Origin: Limimaricola cinnabarinus LL-001
GTDB taxonomy: Bacteria > Pseudomonadota > Alphaproteobacteria > Rhodobacterales > Rhodobacteraceae
Length of the DNA: 64,000 bases
Reading direction: 5' to 3'
Assembly: GCF_000466965.1 (NCBI RefSeq)
Contig: NZ_BATB01000002.1
Location: 1-64,000, forward strand
The notes below the pieces were generated by a model. It searched no databases. It was given only the letters and a program-made list of their open reading frames with translations, and was not told where the DNA came from. The position numbers and the translations under genes were made by a program. Below, one piece after another: positions 27,757 through 36,995 of this stretch; within the stretch, counting starts at the first letter, position 1, and every line of letters begins with the position of its first letter.

Positions 27757-28394
27757 TGCATCGTCTCCTCTCCCGAGCCGCCATGCAGGGCGAACTCGAT
27801 CAGCGTCACCAGCGTCTCGCGGCGTTCGACCAGCGTCGGCGATTCGAGCAGCGCCTGCCGCTCCTCGCAATCGAAGGGGCAGAGCATCGAGAGCGAGTTG
27901 ATCAACAACTCGTCCTCGGCTTCGTCGAGGCTCTCCCAATCGGTCGACAGCCCGCGCTCCTCGAAGAACCGGCCCAACAGCTTCAGGAAGTCATCACGCC
28001 GCATCCCCGGATCGGTCTCGACGGCACCCCGGTCGCGCTCGAAGCCGCTCCAGCTCACGTCGCAACGCCGGTAAGGCGTGAAGCCCTCGACCTCGCGCCG
28101 CACCCGAAAGCGAGAGATGCCCGAGAGCGTGATCATGTAACGCCCGTCCTCGGTCTCGGAAAAGGCAGTGAGCCTGCCCGCGCAGCCGATGTCGTGCAGC
28201 CGCGTTTTGCCCGACGCCGATTCATAAGGCTGGATCATGCCCATCAGCCGCTCAGGCGTCTTCATCACGTCCTCGATCATCGCGAGGTAGCGCGGCTCGA
28301 AGATATGCAGGGGCAGCCGCGCGCGCGGCAACAGCAGCGCGCCCGGAAGCGGAAAGACCGGGATCGTGTCGGGGAGATCGACGCCTGTCATCAT
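27753..28394 (-). CDS. Lon N-terminal (LON substrate-binding) domain protein
   Basis: 213 residues consisting of the LON/PUA-like domain without ATPase or protease parts. Signature segments are [34 protein letters not shown] at the start, then [30 protein letters not shown]. Stand-alone Lon-N proteins are widespread but their function is not established. Two adjacent ATGs, 28394 and 28391, can start it. It is translationally coupled to the Trm112-like gene and follows the thioredoxin-like gene by 27 bases, so all three are likely one operon (28422 onward). Confidence 0.9.
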   Translation of the reverse strand: MMTGVDLPDTIPVFPLPGALLLPRARLPLHIFEPRYLAMIEDVMKTPERLMGMIQPYESASGKTRLHDIGCAGRLTAFSETEDGRYMITLSGISRFRVRREVEGFTPYRRCDVSWSGFERDRGAVETDPGMRRDDFLKLLGRFFEERGLSTDWESLDEAEDELLINSLSMLCPFDCEERQALLESPTLVERRETLVTLIEFALHGGSGEETMQ

Positions 28395-28421
28395 GCAAGG
28401 CGACCTAGCCTGCCGCACCGC

Positions 28422-29339
28422 TCAGGCAAATATCATCGACGACAGCTTGCGCCGTCCGGCGAGCGCGATCGGGTCCTTGGCGGGCAGAGCTTCGAAAATG
28501 GTGAAGAGCTGGGTCTTGGCAGCGCCGTCGTTCCACTCGCGGTCGCGACGGAAAATCTCGAGGAGCTGCTCCACCGCCTCGGCGGTCTCGCCCTTGGCAT
28601 GCAGCGCGGTGGCGAGATCGTAGCGCGCCTGCAGATCCGCGGGATCGGCCTCGACCCGGGCGTGCAACTCGGCCACCGGCCCCGCGTTGCTGGCCTGACG
28701 GGCAAGCGCGATCTGCGCATGCGCGGCATCGAGCTCGGGCGCGCGGGCGATCTCGGCGGGCGCGCCATTGAGGATCGCCTCGGCCTGATCGATCTGGTCG
28801 AGCGCCAGATGCGCGCGCACGAGGCCCGCATAGGCGCCCGCGGACTTGTCGTCCTCCTGCAGGATCGCGCCGAACACCTCGGCCGCGCCCACGGCATCGC
28901 CCTCACCGAGCATCGCCTCGGCCGCCTCGATGGCCTCGGCCAGACCGCCATCCTCCTCGCCGCCACCCAGCGCGACGAGCTTGTTCACGAAGGCCTCGAT
29001 CTCCGAGCCGGGCAACGCGCCCTGAAAGCCGTCGACCGGCTGGCCCTGCCAGAAGGCATAGACGGTGGGAATCGACTGCACCTGAAGCTGGCCCGCATAG
29101 GCCTGGTTCCGATCGACATCGATTTTGACCATCTTCACCTTGCCGCCGGCCTTGTTGACCGCCGCCTCGAGCGCCGGGCCCAGCGTTTTGCACGGCCCGC
29201 ACCACGGTGCCCAGAAATCGACGATCACCGGGACGGTCTTGGAGGTTTCGACCACGTCCTGCATGAAGCTGGCGTCGGAGCCCTCGCGGATCAGATCGTC
29301 CTTGGGGGCGGCGGGGGCGCTGTCGTTGAGACCGAGCAT
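28422..29339 (-). CDS. Thioredoxin/TPR co-chaperone (YbbN/CnoX family)
   Basis: 305 residues: an N-terminal thioredoxin domain with active-site CGPC at residues 47-50 (DFWAPWCGPCKTLGPALEAA) and a C-terminal TPR-like helical region. In E. coli the YbbN/CnoX homologue is a chaperedoxin that protects proteins from hypochlorous acid damage and hands them to GroEL; E. coli YbbN has lost a redox cysteine, whereas both are present here. The start at 29339 is fixed by AGGAG six bases upstream. It sits at the head of the Lon-N/Trm112 group. Confidence 0.92.
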   Translation of the reverse strand: MLGLNDSAPAAPKDDLIREGSDASFMQDVVETSKTVPVIVDFWAPWCGPCKTLGPALEAAVNKAGGKVKMVKIDVDRNQAYAGQLQVQSIPTVYAFWQGQPVDGFQGALPGSEIEAFVNKLVALGGGEEDGGLAEAIEAAEAMLGEGDAVGAAEVFGAILQEDDKSAGAYAGLVRAHLALDQIDQAEAILNGAPAEIARAPELDAAHAQIALARQASNAGPVAELHARVEADPADLQARYDLATALHAKGETAEAVEQLLEIFRRDREWNDGAAKTQLFTIFEALPAKDPIALAGRRKLSSMIFA

Positions 29340-29424
29340 GTGGAGCTCCTGCTGTGATGTGCGGCCCTGTGCGGGCGGTGTTCCGAGGTGAGTATATGTG
29401 CGCACCGCGCGGGCGCGCCAAGCC

Positions 29425-30213
29425 CTAGAGATCGAAGCTGGCGAAGACCGGGGCGTGGTCCGAAGGTTTCTCCCAGCCGCGGGCCGCTTTGAGGACCCGG
29501 CTGCCATGCGCCGCAGTGGCAATGTCGGAGGTCGCCCAGACATGGTCGAGCCTGCGGCCGCGATCGGCCGCCTCCCAGTCCTTGGCCCGGTACGACCACC
29601 ACGAATAGAGCGGCCCCTCGGGGATGTCCTGCCGGGTCACGTCGACCCAGTCACCGCTGTCTTGCACCTGCACGAGATGCTCGACCTCCACGGGCGTGTG
29701 GCTGACCACCTTGACGAGCTGCTTGTGGCTCCAGACATCGTCCTCGCGCGGGGCGATGTTGAGATCGCCCACGAGGATCGCCCGCTCGGGCCGGTTGGCG
29801 TGAAAGTCGTCGCGCATATGGGTGAGGTAGTCGAGCTTCTGACCGAACTTCTCGTTCTTCTCGCGGTCCGGCTCGTCGCCGCCCGCCGGAACATAGAAAT
29901 TGTGGATCGTCACCCCGTTCTCCAGCCGCCCGGCGATGTGACGGGCATGGCCGAGGTTCGCATGGTCATGCGCGCAGACCTCCTCAATCGGCAGGCGCGA
30001 CAGGATGGCGACGCCGTTGTAGCCCTTCTGCCCGCGCGCGATCATGTGATCATAGCCAAGCGCCCTGAACGCCTCGAGCGGGATCTTCTCGACCGGGCTC
30101 TTGCATTCCTGCAAGCACAGCACGTCGGGCCCCTCCTCCTGCAAAAGGCGGCTCACAAGCGTCTCGCGCAGGCGGACCGAGTTGATGTTCCATGTGCAGA
30201 GCGTAAAGGGCAT
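29425..30213 (-). CDS. xthA: Exodeoxyribonuclease III
   Basis: Apurinic/apyrimidinic endonuclease and 3'-5' exonuclease of base excision repair; 262 residues. Conserved active-site segments are CTWNINSVRLR with Asn, CLQECKSP with the metal Glu, GDLNIAPRE with Asp-x-Asn, and the C-terminal SDHAPVFASF with Asp-His. The start at 30213 (MPFTLCTWN) is chosen over a longer upstream open frame of poor character. Downstream of it, toward 29339, lies a gap of about 85 bases. Confidence 0.96.
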   Translation of the reverse strand: MPFTLCTWNINSVRLRETLVSRLLQEEGPDVLCLQECKSPVEKIPLEAFRALGYDHMIARGQKGYNGVAILSRLPIEEVCAHDHANLGHARHIAGRLENGVTIHNFYVPAGGDEPDREKNEKFGQKLDYLTHMRDDFHANRPERAILVGDLNIAPREDDVWSHKQLVKVVSHTPVEVEHLVQVQDSGDWVDVTRQDIPEGPLYSWWSYRAKDWEAADRGRRLDHVWATSDIATAAHGSRVLKAARGWEKPSDHAPVFASFDL

Positions 30214-30280
30214 GCGCGGTCTCCGGCTGTCGGGCCGGGCCTGCCTAGCGCCTCGCGTTTGCGAACGCCACCCGAACGCG

Positions 30281-30604
30281 TCAGGGCTCGACCGTATAGC
30301 TCTCGGAGGCGCAGACATCGACCCGATCCGGCACCACCGCACCGTCGGAGAACAGCATCAACAGGTCGTAAAGGCATTCCGTCACGTTGCGGATGGTGAC
30401 ATCGGCGTTGCGCCCCGACGGCACTACGTATTCGCCCAAGAGATCGTCGCGCCAGTATTCATCCGTCACGGGAGAGGCGAACATGCGCACGAGATCGACG
30501 CCCGAGCGGTTACGCACGCGCAGGGTCTCGGTCTCGGCCAGGGTCGCGGTCCCCAGAAGCGGGAGCAGCATGGCGGCGAGGGCGAGAGAGCGGAACGCTG
30601 GCAT
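30281..30604 (-). CDS. Hypothetical secreted protein
   Basis: 107 residues with a clear signal peptide (MPAFRSLALAAMLLPLLGTATLA) and a small mature domain containing two cysteines (TECLYDLL and DVCASESYTV), which could form a disulfide. The fold is not recognised. An AAAGGAG site precedes the ATG at 30604. It is flanked by intergenic stretches and appears monocistronic. Codon use looks like its neighbours, so the gene is probably real. Confidence 0.75.
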   Translation of the reverse strand: MPAFRSLALAAMLLPLLGTATLAETETLRVRNRSGVDLVRMFASPVTDEYWRDDLLGEYVVPSGRNADVTIRNVTECLYDLLMLFSDGAVVPDRVDVCASESYTVEP

Positions 30605-30741
30605 CGGGAACTCCTTTACTGATGAGTTCAGCCTACGCCTGCGCGGCCTTCAACCCCAGAGGCGTTTGAGGCCGCTCACGCAGGTGCGACCGACGGGTGC
30701 CGCCGAAAGAGAGCCGGAGACAGGAAAATTGGCAAAGAAAA

Positions 30742-30760
30742 GCCGGGCACGAGGCCCGGC
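30742..30760 (-). terminator. Terminator of the response-regulator gene (minus strand)
   Basis: GCCGGGC / GCCCGGC stem with a 5-base loop; on the minus strand it is followed by TTTTCTTT. Confidence 0.75.
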
Positions 30761-30845
30761 AAGGTCCAACAGTCAGAGTGTGGCATGACCCAGCCACCGG
30801 GCTTCGGCAAGGAAACGTCGAAACGCCGTCCCGGTTCCGACGTTT

Positions 30846-31532
30846 TCAGGCAACGAGCCGATATCCCCCGGACTCGGTCACCAGAAGCCGCGCGTTCGAG
30901 GGATCGGGTTCGATCTTCTGGCGCAGCCGGTAGATATGGGTTTCCAGCGTGTGGGTCGTGACACCGGCGTTGTAGCCCCAGACCTCGTGCAGGAGGACAT
31001 CGCGCGCCACCACGCCCTCGGAGGCGCGGTAGAGGTATTTCAGGATGTTCGTTTCCTTCTCGGTCAGGCGGATCTTGCGATCATCCTCGGCCACCAGAAG
31101 TTTCTGGGCGGGCCGGAAGCTGTAGGGTCCGAGCTGAAACACCGCGTCCTCGGATTGTTCATGCGTGCGCAGCTGGGCGCGGATGCGCGCGAGCAGGACC
31201 GGGAACTTGAACGGCTTGGTGATGTAATCGTTGGCGCCCGCATCGAGGCCAAGGATGGTGTCGCTGTCGCTGTCATGGCCGGTGAGCATGATGATCGGGC
31301 ATTTCACGCCCTGCTTGCGCATGACCCTGCACAATTCGCGGCCATCGGTGTCGGGCAGGCCGACATCGAGGATCACCAGATCGAACAGCCCGGCCTTGGC
31401 CTGAGCCATCGCTTCGTGCCCGTTGCCGGCCTCGAAGACATCGAAATCCTCGGTCATGACGAGCTGTTCGCTCAACGCTTCGCGCAGGTCGTCCTCGTCA
31501 TCCACCAAAAGGATCTTCTTCACTTGTGCCAT
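30846..31532 (-). CDS. OmpR-family response regulator
   Basis: 228 residues: an N-terminal receiver domain with the phospho-acceptor Asp56 (LVILDVGLP), acidic pocket DDEDD at 11-15, conserved Thr in IIMLTGHD and Lys in YITKPFK; then a winged-helix DNA-binding domain with the VTTHTLETHIYRLRQKIEP recognition segment. No histidine kinase gene is adjacent, so it is an orphan. It resembles the orphan regulators of Rhodobacteraceae related to CenR, but I cannot settle that identity. The intergenic region upstream carries a 12-bp palindrome (31560) and a TGTAAC motif that might serve autoregulation. Confidence 0.93.
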   Translation of the reverse strand: MAQVKKILLVDDEDDLREALSEQLVMTEDFDVFEAGNGHEAMAQAKAGLFDLVILDVGLPDTDGRELCRVMRKQGVKCPIIMLTGHDSDSDTILGLDAGANDYITKPFKFPVLLARIRAQLRTHEQSEDAVFQLGPYSFRPAQKLLVAEDDRKIRLTEKETNILKYLYRASEGVVARDVLLHEVWGYNAGVTTHTLETHIYRLRQKIEPDPSNARLLVTESGGYRLVA

Positions 31533-31559
31533 TTCGACGCCTCCATGACCTGCCGGCTC

Positions 31560-31571
31560 TACACATGTGTA
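31560..31571. promoter_or_regulatory. 12-bp palindrome in the divergent promoter region
   Basis: TACACATGTGTA lies 28 bases upstream of the response-regulator start. The overlapping TGTAAC (31568-31573) also occurs in inverted form within TGTTACA at 31636-31642, near ribA. Possible operator; no partner regulator is known. Confidence 0.35.
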
Positions 31572-31689
31572 ACGGTCTCGTGTGCCTCAAGTTTCGTGAC
31601 CATCCCTCACGTCGAGTTGTCGCCGCCCCCGGAAATGTTACATTCGCCTCCCGCGCCGGGGTGCTCCGGCCTGCCGCAAGGATGTGCCG

Positions 31690-32769
31690 ATGCCCTTTCG
31701 TCCCGATCCCGTCGAGCGTCGCGCCCGTGCGCTGGCCGATCTGCGGCTTGGTGTGCCGGTGGTGCTGGGCGGGACATCGGGGGCGCTAGTGCTCGCGGCT
31801 GAGACGGCGCGCCCCGAGCGGCTGGCCGAGCTGCGCCGCATGGGCGGTGTGCCGGTGCTCGCGATCACGGGGCGGCGGGCGGCGACGCTGCGCGCGCGGG
31901 CCTATGACGGCGATATCGCGCGGGTGGCGCTGCCCGAGGGGGCGGATTGCGCGTGGGTGCGGGCCGTGGCGGACCCGGCGGGTGATCTCAATACGCCGAT
32001 GAAGGGCCCGCTCAGGACGCTGCGCGACGGCGGGGCCGAGACGCACCGCGCCGCGATCGCGCTGGTCAAGGCGGCCCGCCTGCTGCCCGCGGCGCTCGTT
32101 CTCCCCATCGAGGACGCTGCCGGTTTCGCCGCCGATAACGAGCTGACGCGCCTCGATCTGCCGCTGCCGCCCGCGATCACCCCCGCCTATGCCCCCGTCG
32201 CCGCCGCGCGGCTGCCGATGGAAGCGGCCGAAAAAGGCCGGCTGCACGTGTTCCGCCCCGGTGATGGCGGCGAGGAGCATTACGCGGTCGAGATCGGCAA
32301 ACCCCTTCGCGACACGGCACCCTTGGTGCGGCTGCATTCGGCCTGCTTCACCGGCGACGTGCTGGGCTCGCTCAAATGCGACTGCGGCCCGCAGTTGCAT
32401 GCCGCGCTCGACCAGATGGGAGAGGCCGGCGAAGGCGTTCTCCTTTACCTCAACCAAGAGGGTCGCGGCATCGGGCTGGCCAATAAGATGCGCGCCTACA
32501 GCTTGCAGGACCAGGGATTCGACACGGTCGAGGCGAACCACCGGCTCGGCTTCGAGGATGACGAGCGCGATTTCCGCATCGGCGCCGAGATCCTCAAGCG
32601 GCTGGGCTTTTCACGCATCCGCCTGCTCACCAACAACCCCAACAAGGTCGCGCGGATGAGCGAGGCCGGGATCGCGGTCGAGGAGCGGGTGCCGCTCAAG
32701 GTCGGTCGCGGCCTGCACAACCACCATTACCTCGCCACCAAGGCGGCCAAGTCGGGGCATCTTCTGTGA
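31690..32769 (+). CDS. ribA: GTP cyclohydrolase II with degenerate RibB-like N-terminal domain
   Basis: First committed enzyme of riboflavin synthesis, converting GTP to a diaminopyrimidinone. 359 residues. The C-terminal part (about 175-359) has the zinc cysteines in [21 protein letters not shown], then [20 protein letters not shown], so RibA is active in principle. The N-terminal 140 residues look like a decayed DHBP synthase (RibB): segments such as [29 protein letters not shown] and [22 protein letters not shown] follow the RibB plan, but the metal-binding DDEDRENE stretch is missing. The stop TGA overlaps the GTG of the YkuD gene. Confidence 0.92.
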   Translation: MPFRPDPVERRARALADLRLGVPVVLGGTSGALVLAAETARPERLAELRRMGGVPVLAITGRRAATLRARAYDGDIARVALPEGADCAWVRAVADPAGDLNTPMKGPLRTLRDGGAETHRAAIALVKAARLLPAALVLPIEDAAGFAADNELTRLDLPLPPAITPAYAPVAAARLPMEAAEKGRLHVFRPGDGGEEHYAVEIGKPLRDTAPLVRLHSACFTGDVLGSLKCDCGPQLHAALDQMGEAGEGVLLYLNQEGRGIGLANKMRAYSLQDQGFDTVEANHRLGFEDDERDFRIGAEILKRLGFSRIRLLTNNPNKVARMSEAGIAVEERVPLKVGRGLHNHHYLATKAAKSGHLL

Positions 32770-33263
32770 TCCATTCTCCCGCCGATCTCGTCCTGACCCG
32801 CCGCGGCCTGCGGGTGCTGGGCCGGTATCTTCCCTGTTCGATCGGCAAGGGCGGCCTTCGCGCGGACAAGCGCGAGGGCGACGGCGCGACGCCGGTGGGC
32901 GAACACCGGATCACCGGCATGCTCTACCGGCCCGACCGCTTGCCCGCGCCGCGCCCTTGGGCGCAACCGATCCGGCCCGGCGATTTGTGGTCGGACGCCA
33001 GCGGCGACCCGGGCTATAACAGCCCGGTCCGCGCCCCTTACTCCGCCAGCCACGAGGTGCTGCGCCGCGCCGATCCACTCTACGACATCGTGCTGCTGAC
33101 CGACTGGAACGAAGAGGGCATGGCCAGGCGCGGCTCGGCGATCTTTTTGCATCAGCGCCGCCGCGCGGGCTTTCCGACCGAGGGCTGCGTGGCCTTTGCC
33201 CGCCCCGACCTGCTCTGGCTGGCGCGGCATATCGTGCCGGGCGCACGGTTGATCGTGCGCTAG
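32766..33263 (+). CDS. YkuD-family L,D-transpeptidase-like protein
   Basis: 165 residues without a signal peptide. The YkuD core is present ([26 protein letters not shown], then [27 protein letters not shown]) with the histidine and a Cys in TEGCVAF; the usual SxGC or SHGC is T-E-G-C. A GTG start at 32766 overlaps the stop of ribA (GTGA), so the pair is co-translated. These cytosol-predicted YkuD proteins are common next to housekeeping genes; their role is unclear, and the absence of a signal peptide makes peptidoglycan crosslinking uncertain. Confidence 0.85.
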   Translation: MIHSPADLVLTRRGLRVLGRYLPCSIGKGGLRADKREGDGATPVGEHRITGMLYRPDRLPAPRPWAQPIRPGDLWSDASGDPGYNSPVRAPYSASHEVLRRADPLYDIVLLTDWNEEGMARRGSAIFLHQRRRAGFPTEGCVAFARPDLLWLARHIVPGARLIVR

Positions 33264-33320
33264 GCCACTCCGGTCACCGAATACCCGAATCCATCTCTTG
33301 AGGCCCGGACGACTTGTCGG

Positions 33321-34220
33321 TCAGCCGAGCGCCTCTGGCAGGCTCAGCCCGCGCAGCGCCGCCTCGGCCTGCATCGGCTTCTTGCCCTCGCGCTGGATCT
33401 CCAGAAGCTCCACCGCGCCGTCGCCGCAGGCGATGGTGGCAGGCCCGATCGCCTCGCCCGGCGCGCCCTCACCGGGTCCGGACACCGCGCGCAGGATCTT
33501 CAGACGCTCCTCGCCCGCCATGCACCACGCGCCCGGAAATGGCGACAGGCCGTTGATCTGCCGCGCGACATGGGCGGCGGTGCGGGTCCAGTCGACCCTA
33601 GCCTCGGCCTTGTCGATCTTGGCTGCATAAGTGACGCCGGCCTCGGGCTGCGGATCGGGGCGCAGCGTGTCGATCTCGCGCAGCGCCTTCACCACCAGCG
33701 CGCCACCGATCCGGGCCAGCCGGTCATGCAGATCCGAAGTGGTGTCGGTCGCCCCGATCGGCGTCGCCTCGCGCAGGAGCACCGGTCCGGTGTCGAGCCC
33801 CGCTTCCATCCGCATGATGCAGACGCCGGTCTCGTTGTCGCCCTCCATGATCGCGCGCTGTATCGGCGCGGCGCCGCGCCAGCGCGGCAGCAGCGAGGCG
33901 TGGATGTTGAGGCAGCCCCGCGCAGGCGCGTTCAGCACTGGCTGCGGCAGAATCAGACCGTAGGCCACGACCACGGCAATATCGGCGTTCAGCGCTGCGA
34001 ATTCGGCCTGCGCCTCCGCGTTCCTGAGCGACACCGGGTGCCGGACCTCGAGGCCCAGCGCCTCGGCGCGGGCCTGCACAGCCGATGGCCGGGGCTTCTT
34101 GCCCCGCCCCGCCGGGCGCGGTGGCTGGGTATAGACGCCGAGGATTTCGTGCTCGGCGCGCATAAGCGCGTCGAGCGCATGTACCGAAAACTCCGGAGTG
34201 CCCATGAAGACAATACGCAT
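33321..34220 (-). CDS. fmt: Methionyl-tRNA formyltransferase
   Basis: Formylates initiator Met-tRNA with 10-formyltetrahydrofolate; 299 residues. Hallmarks are [19 protein letters not shown], the folate-binding [19 protein letters not shown] with catalytic Asn-His, and [18 protein letters not shown] with the active Asp. The ATG at 34220 shares its A with the TGA of the deformylase upstream, so it is the last gene of a deformylase-fmt operon: formyl groups are added by Fmt and removed by the deformylases. The C-terminal OB-like domain ([24 protein letters not shown]) is present. Confidence 0.97.
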   Translation of the reverse strand: MRIVFMGTPEFSVHALDALMRAEHEILGVYTQPPRPAGRGKKPRPSAVQARAEALGLEVRHPVSLRNAEAQAEFAALNADIAVVVAYGLILPQPVLNAPARGCLNIHASLLPRWRGAAPIQRAIMEGDNETGVCIMRMEAGLDTGPVLLREATPIGATDTTSDLHDRLARIGGALVVKALREIDTLRPDPQPEAGVTYAAKIDKAEARVDWTRTAAHVARQINGLSPFPGAWCMAGEERLKILRAVSGPGEGAPGEAIGPATIACGDGAVELLEIQREGKKPMQAEAALRGLSLPEALG

Positions 34221-34711
34221 CAGGAGAGCTTCCTCGCCTTGGCGACCAGCCGGTCGCGCTTGAGCCGGCTCAGCCGGTCGAAATACATCTGCCCGTCGAG
34301 GTGGTCGATCTGGTGCTGCAGCGAGGTCGCCCAAAGCCCGACGAAGTCGCGCTCCTCGATCTCGCCTGCCACGTTCAGGAACCGCGCCGTGATGGCACGC
34401 GGGCGTTCGATAACGGCAGAGACGCCCGGCAGGTTGGGCGAGGCTTCCTCGTGCTCGCGCAGTTGCACGCTGGCATAGAGCACTTCGGGGTTGGCCATCC
34501 GCACCGCCTGCCCGCGCCCGTCGGAGGCATCGACCACGGCGAGGCGCAGCGACACGCCGATCTGTGGCGCGGCGAGGCCGACGCCGGGCATCGCGTCCAT
34601 GGCCTCGATCATCTCGTCCCAGATGGCGCGGATCTCGTCGGTGATCGCCTCGACCGGTGCGGCGGGACGGCGCAGCGTGGGGTGCGGCCAGCGCAGGAAG
34701 GGGCGGCTCAT
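34220..34711 (-). CDS. Peptide deformylase paralogue with degenerate active site
   Basis: 163 residues. Motif 1 is kept ([10 protein letters not shown]), but motif 2 EGCLS reads [13 protein letters not shown] and motif 3 HExxH reads QHQIDHLDG. The metal cysteine and the catalytic glutamate (Glu to Gln) are therefore missing, while both histidines remain. Catalysis as a deformylase is unlikely; binding to ribosomes or to other partners is speculation. It is the third gene in a row of three deformylase-like genes, overlapping the second (ATGA at 34708-34711) and fmt (TGATG). The sequence around the missing motifs is clean, so this is not due to a frameshift. Confidence 0.88.
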   Translation of the reverse strand: MSRPFLRWPHPTLRRPAAPVEAITDEIRAIWDEMIEAMDAMPGVGLAAPQIGVSLRLAVVDASDGRGQAVRMANPEVLYASVQLREHEEASPNLPGVSAVIERPRAITARFLNVAGEIEERDFVGLWATSLQHQIDHLDGQMYFDRLSRLKRDRLVAKARKLS

Positions 34712-35177
34712 TCGGGGGTGTCCTCCTCAAGGCGGTCGATGCACAGGATGCCGTTCAGGTGATCGAGCTCGTGCTGGATGCAAGTGGCCTCGATGCCCTC
34801 GAACGCGGCCTCGTGGCCGAGGCCGGTCAGGTCCTGCCAGCGCAGCACGATGCGCGCGGGGCGGCGGACCCGGCAGGGCGTGTCGGGAATCGACAGGCAG
34901 CCCTCCTCGCGCAACACCGTCTCTTCGGAGGCCTCCACGATCTCGGGGTTCACGAAGACCTTGGGTGCGGGGTTGCCGTCGCGCCACTCCACGTCGGTGA
35001 CGAAGATCCGCATCGGCAGCCCGACCTGCGGCGCCGCGAGGCCGCGGCCCGGCGCGTCATACATCGTCTCGATCATGTCGGCGGCGAGCTGCGACAGCGT
35101 CGCATCGAACAAGAGACGGGAGCGCAGGTCGCGCGCAGCACCGGCGCGGGATGCCGGATGATGTCGAGCACAGCCAT
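34708..35177 (-). CDS. Peptide deformylase, second copy (frameshifted)
   Basis: Removes the formyl group from nascent N-termini. Canonical motifs: [21 protein letters not shown] with the metal Cys, and [10 protein letters not shown] with HExxH. The ATG is at 35177 ([16 protein letters not shown]), overlapping the stop of the first deformylase gene. The frame changes at about 35108-35125: APV in the N-terminal frame continues as [22 protein letters not shown] in the next. Assembling the two gives about 156 residues, a normal size. The shift is probably a consensus error, as the C-terminal half is fully conserved. Confidence 0.85.
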
Positions 35178-35698
35178 CAGCCGCGCGCCCGCTCGCGCTT
35201 GAGCTTGACCATCTTGCGGGTGATCATCTGCCGCTTCATCGGCTTGAGGTAGTCGATGAAGAGCCTGCCATCGAGGTGGTCGATCTCGTGCTGCACACAG
35301 GTGGCCCAGAGCCCGTCGAACCGTTCGGTGTGGGTCTTGCCGTCGAGACCGAGCCATTGCACCTCGACCTCGGCCGGGCGCTCGACCTCGGCGAACTGCT
35401 CGGGGATCGAGAGGCAGCCCTCCTCATAGACCGAACGGGCCTCGGAGGACCATGTGACGGCGGGGTTCACCAGCACCATCGGCCGGGCGGTCTCCTCGCC
35501 CTCCTTGGCGGCATCCATGACGAGCAGCCGGTTCATCTGGCCGATCTGCGGCGCGGCGAGGCCGATGCCCGGCGCGTCATACATGGTCTCGAGCATGTCG
35601 TCGGCGAGACGGCGGATCTCGTCGGTGATGGCGGGCACCGGGTCGGCCACGGTCTTGAGACGCGGGTCGGGGTGAATGAGGATGGGGCGCAATGTCAT
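35177..35698 (-). CDS. def: Peptide deformylase, first copy
   Basis: 173-residue canonical peptide deformylase. Motif 1 [10 protein letters not shown], motif 2 [10 protein letters not shown] and motif 3 QHEIDHLDG supply the three metal ligands (one Cys, two His) and the catalytic Glu. The C-terminal basic tail KPMKRQMITRKMVKLKRERARG is typical and helps ribosome docking. It heads the def-def-def-fmt operon; its stop overlaps the next ATG (TGATG). It is the most likely main deformylase of the cell. Confidence 0.96.
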   Translation of the reverse strand: MTLRPILIHPDPRLKTVADPVPAITDEIRRLADDMLETMYDAPGIGLAAPQIGQMNRLLVMDAAKEGEETARPMVLVNPAVTWSSEARSVYEEGCLSIPEQFAEVERPAEVEVQWLGLDGKTHTERFDGLWATCVQHEIDHLDGRLFIDYLKPMKRQMITRKMVKLKRERARG

Positions 35699-35797
35699 GG
35701 CGCCGATCTAGGGCCAAGCGGCGCGCATGGCAACACGCGGGCCCTTGCGCGCCCGGCTCGGCTTGTGCAGCCTCCGCGCGACCAACAGGAGACCGCC

Positions 35798-36991
35798 ATG
35801 AGCCATGAGCGCCCCGCCGCCCCCGACTTCGACGAGATCATCGACCGGCGCGGTACCAACTGTTCCAAATGGGACCAGATGGAGCCGGTCTATGGCGTCA
35901 GCCCTGATGAGGGGATCGCCATGTGGGTGGCGGACATGGATTTCCGCCCGCCCCTTTGCGTGCAGCGCGCGGTCGAGGAGATGGCCGCGCATGGCATCTA
36001 CGGCTACGCGGCCTCGGATGCGGTGCAGCGCGAGGCGATCGGCTGGTGGATGGACCGCCGCCATGGCTGGCGGCCCGATGCGAGCGACATCTTCACCACC
36101 CATGGTCTCGTCAACGCCACTGGCCTGTGCGTCGACGCCTATACCGATCCCGGCGAGGGCGTGGTGCTGTTCACCCCGGTCTACCACGCCTTCGCGCGGG
36201 TGATCCGCGCCGCGGGGCGCGAGGTGGTCGAATGCCCCCTGGCGCTGGATCACGGCCGCTACGTGCCGGATTTCGACGCCTGGGACGCGATGATGACCGG
36301 GCGCGAGCGGATGATGATCCTGTGCTCGCCGCAGAACCCCGGCGGCCGGGTCTGGGGCCGGGCCGAGCTGGAGGGCTGGGCCGCCTTCGCGCGGCGGCAC
36401 GATCTGGTGCTGGTGTCGGACGAGATTCACTGCGACCTGACGATGCCGGGCGTCATGCACAGGGCAATGCCCCGGATCGAGGGCGTGGCCGACCGTCTGG
36501 TGATGCTGACCGCGACGACCAAGACCTTCAACATCGCTGGCGCACATATCGGCAATGTCATCGTGTCCGAGCCGAAGCTCAAGGCGCGGTTCGCCTCGCG
36601 GATGGCGGCGCTGGGCCTGTCGCCCAACTCCTTCGGTCTTGCCATGGCGACGGCGGCGATGTCGCCAGAGGGGGTCGAATGGCTGGAGGCGCTGCGCGGC
36701 TATCTCGACGGCAACCGGCGCCTGTTCGAGGAGGGTGTGGCGCAGATCCCCGGGGTCAGGCCCATGCCGCTCGAATCCACCTATCTCGAATGGGTGGATT
36801 TCTCGGACACCGGCATGACCCGCGAGGAGGTGCTGCGCCGGATCGAGGGCGACGCGAAGATCGCGGTGAACCACGGCACCAGCTTCGGGCGCGGCGGCGA
36901 AAGCTACCAGCGTTTCAACATCGCGACGCCGCGCGCCCGGGTGGCCGAGGCGGTCGCGCGGCTACAATCGGCCTTTTCGGACCTGCAGTAG
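35798..36991 (+). CDS. MalY/PatB-family PLP C-S lyase
   Basis: 397-residue aminotransferase-fold enzyme that splits cystathionine or cysteine conjugates to a thiol, pyruvate and ammonia. Family motifs: WADMDFRPPLCVQRAVEE, HGIYGYAA, the PLP lysine in TATTKTFNIAGAHIGNV, VSDEIHCDLTMPG with the ring-binding Asp, and SFGRGGESYQRFNIATPR with the carboxylate-binding Arg. A CAGGAGA site fixes the ATG at 35798. It diverges from the deformylase operon. Whether it acts as a lyase or aminotransferase is not decided by sequence. Confidence 0.9.
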   Translation: MSHERPAAPDFDEIIDRRGTNCSKWDQMEPVYGVSPDEGIAMWVADMDFRPPLCVQRAVEEMAAHGIYGYAASDAVQREAIGWWMDRRHGWRPDASDIFTTHGLVNATGLCVDAYTDPGEGVVLFTPVYHAFARVIRAAGREVVECPLALDHGRYVPDFDAWDAMMTGRERMMILCSPQNPGGRVWGRAELEGWAAFARRHDLVLVSDEIHCDLTMPGVMHRAMPRIEGVADRLVMLTATTKTFNIAGAHIGNVIVSEPKLKARFASRMAALGLSPNSFGLAMATAAMSPEGVEWLEALRGYLDGNRRLFEEGVAQIPGVRPMPLESTYLEWVDFSDTGMTREEVLRRIEGDAKIAVNHGTSFGRGGESYQRFNIATPRARVAEAVARLQSAFSDLQ

Positions 36992-36995
36992 ACCC

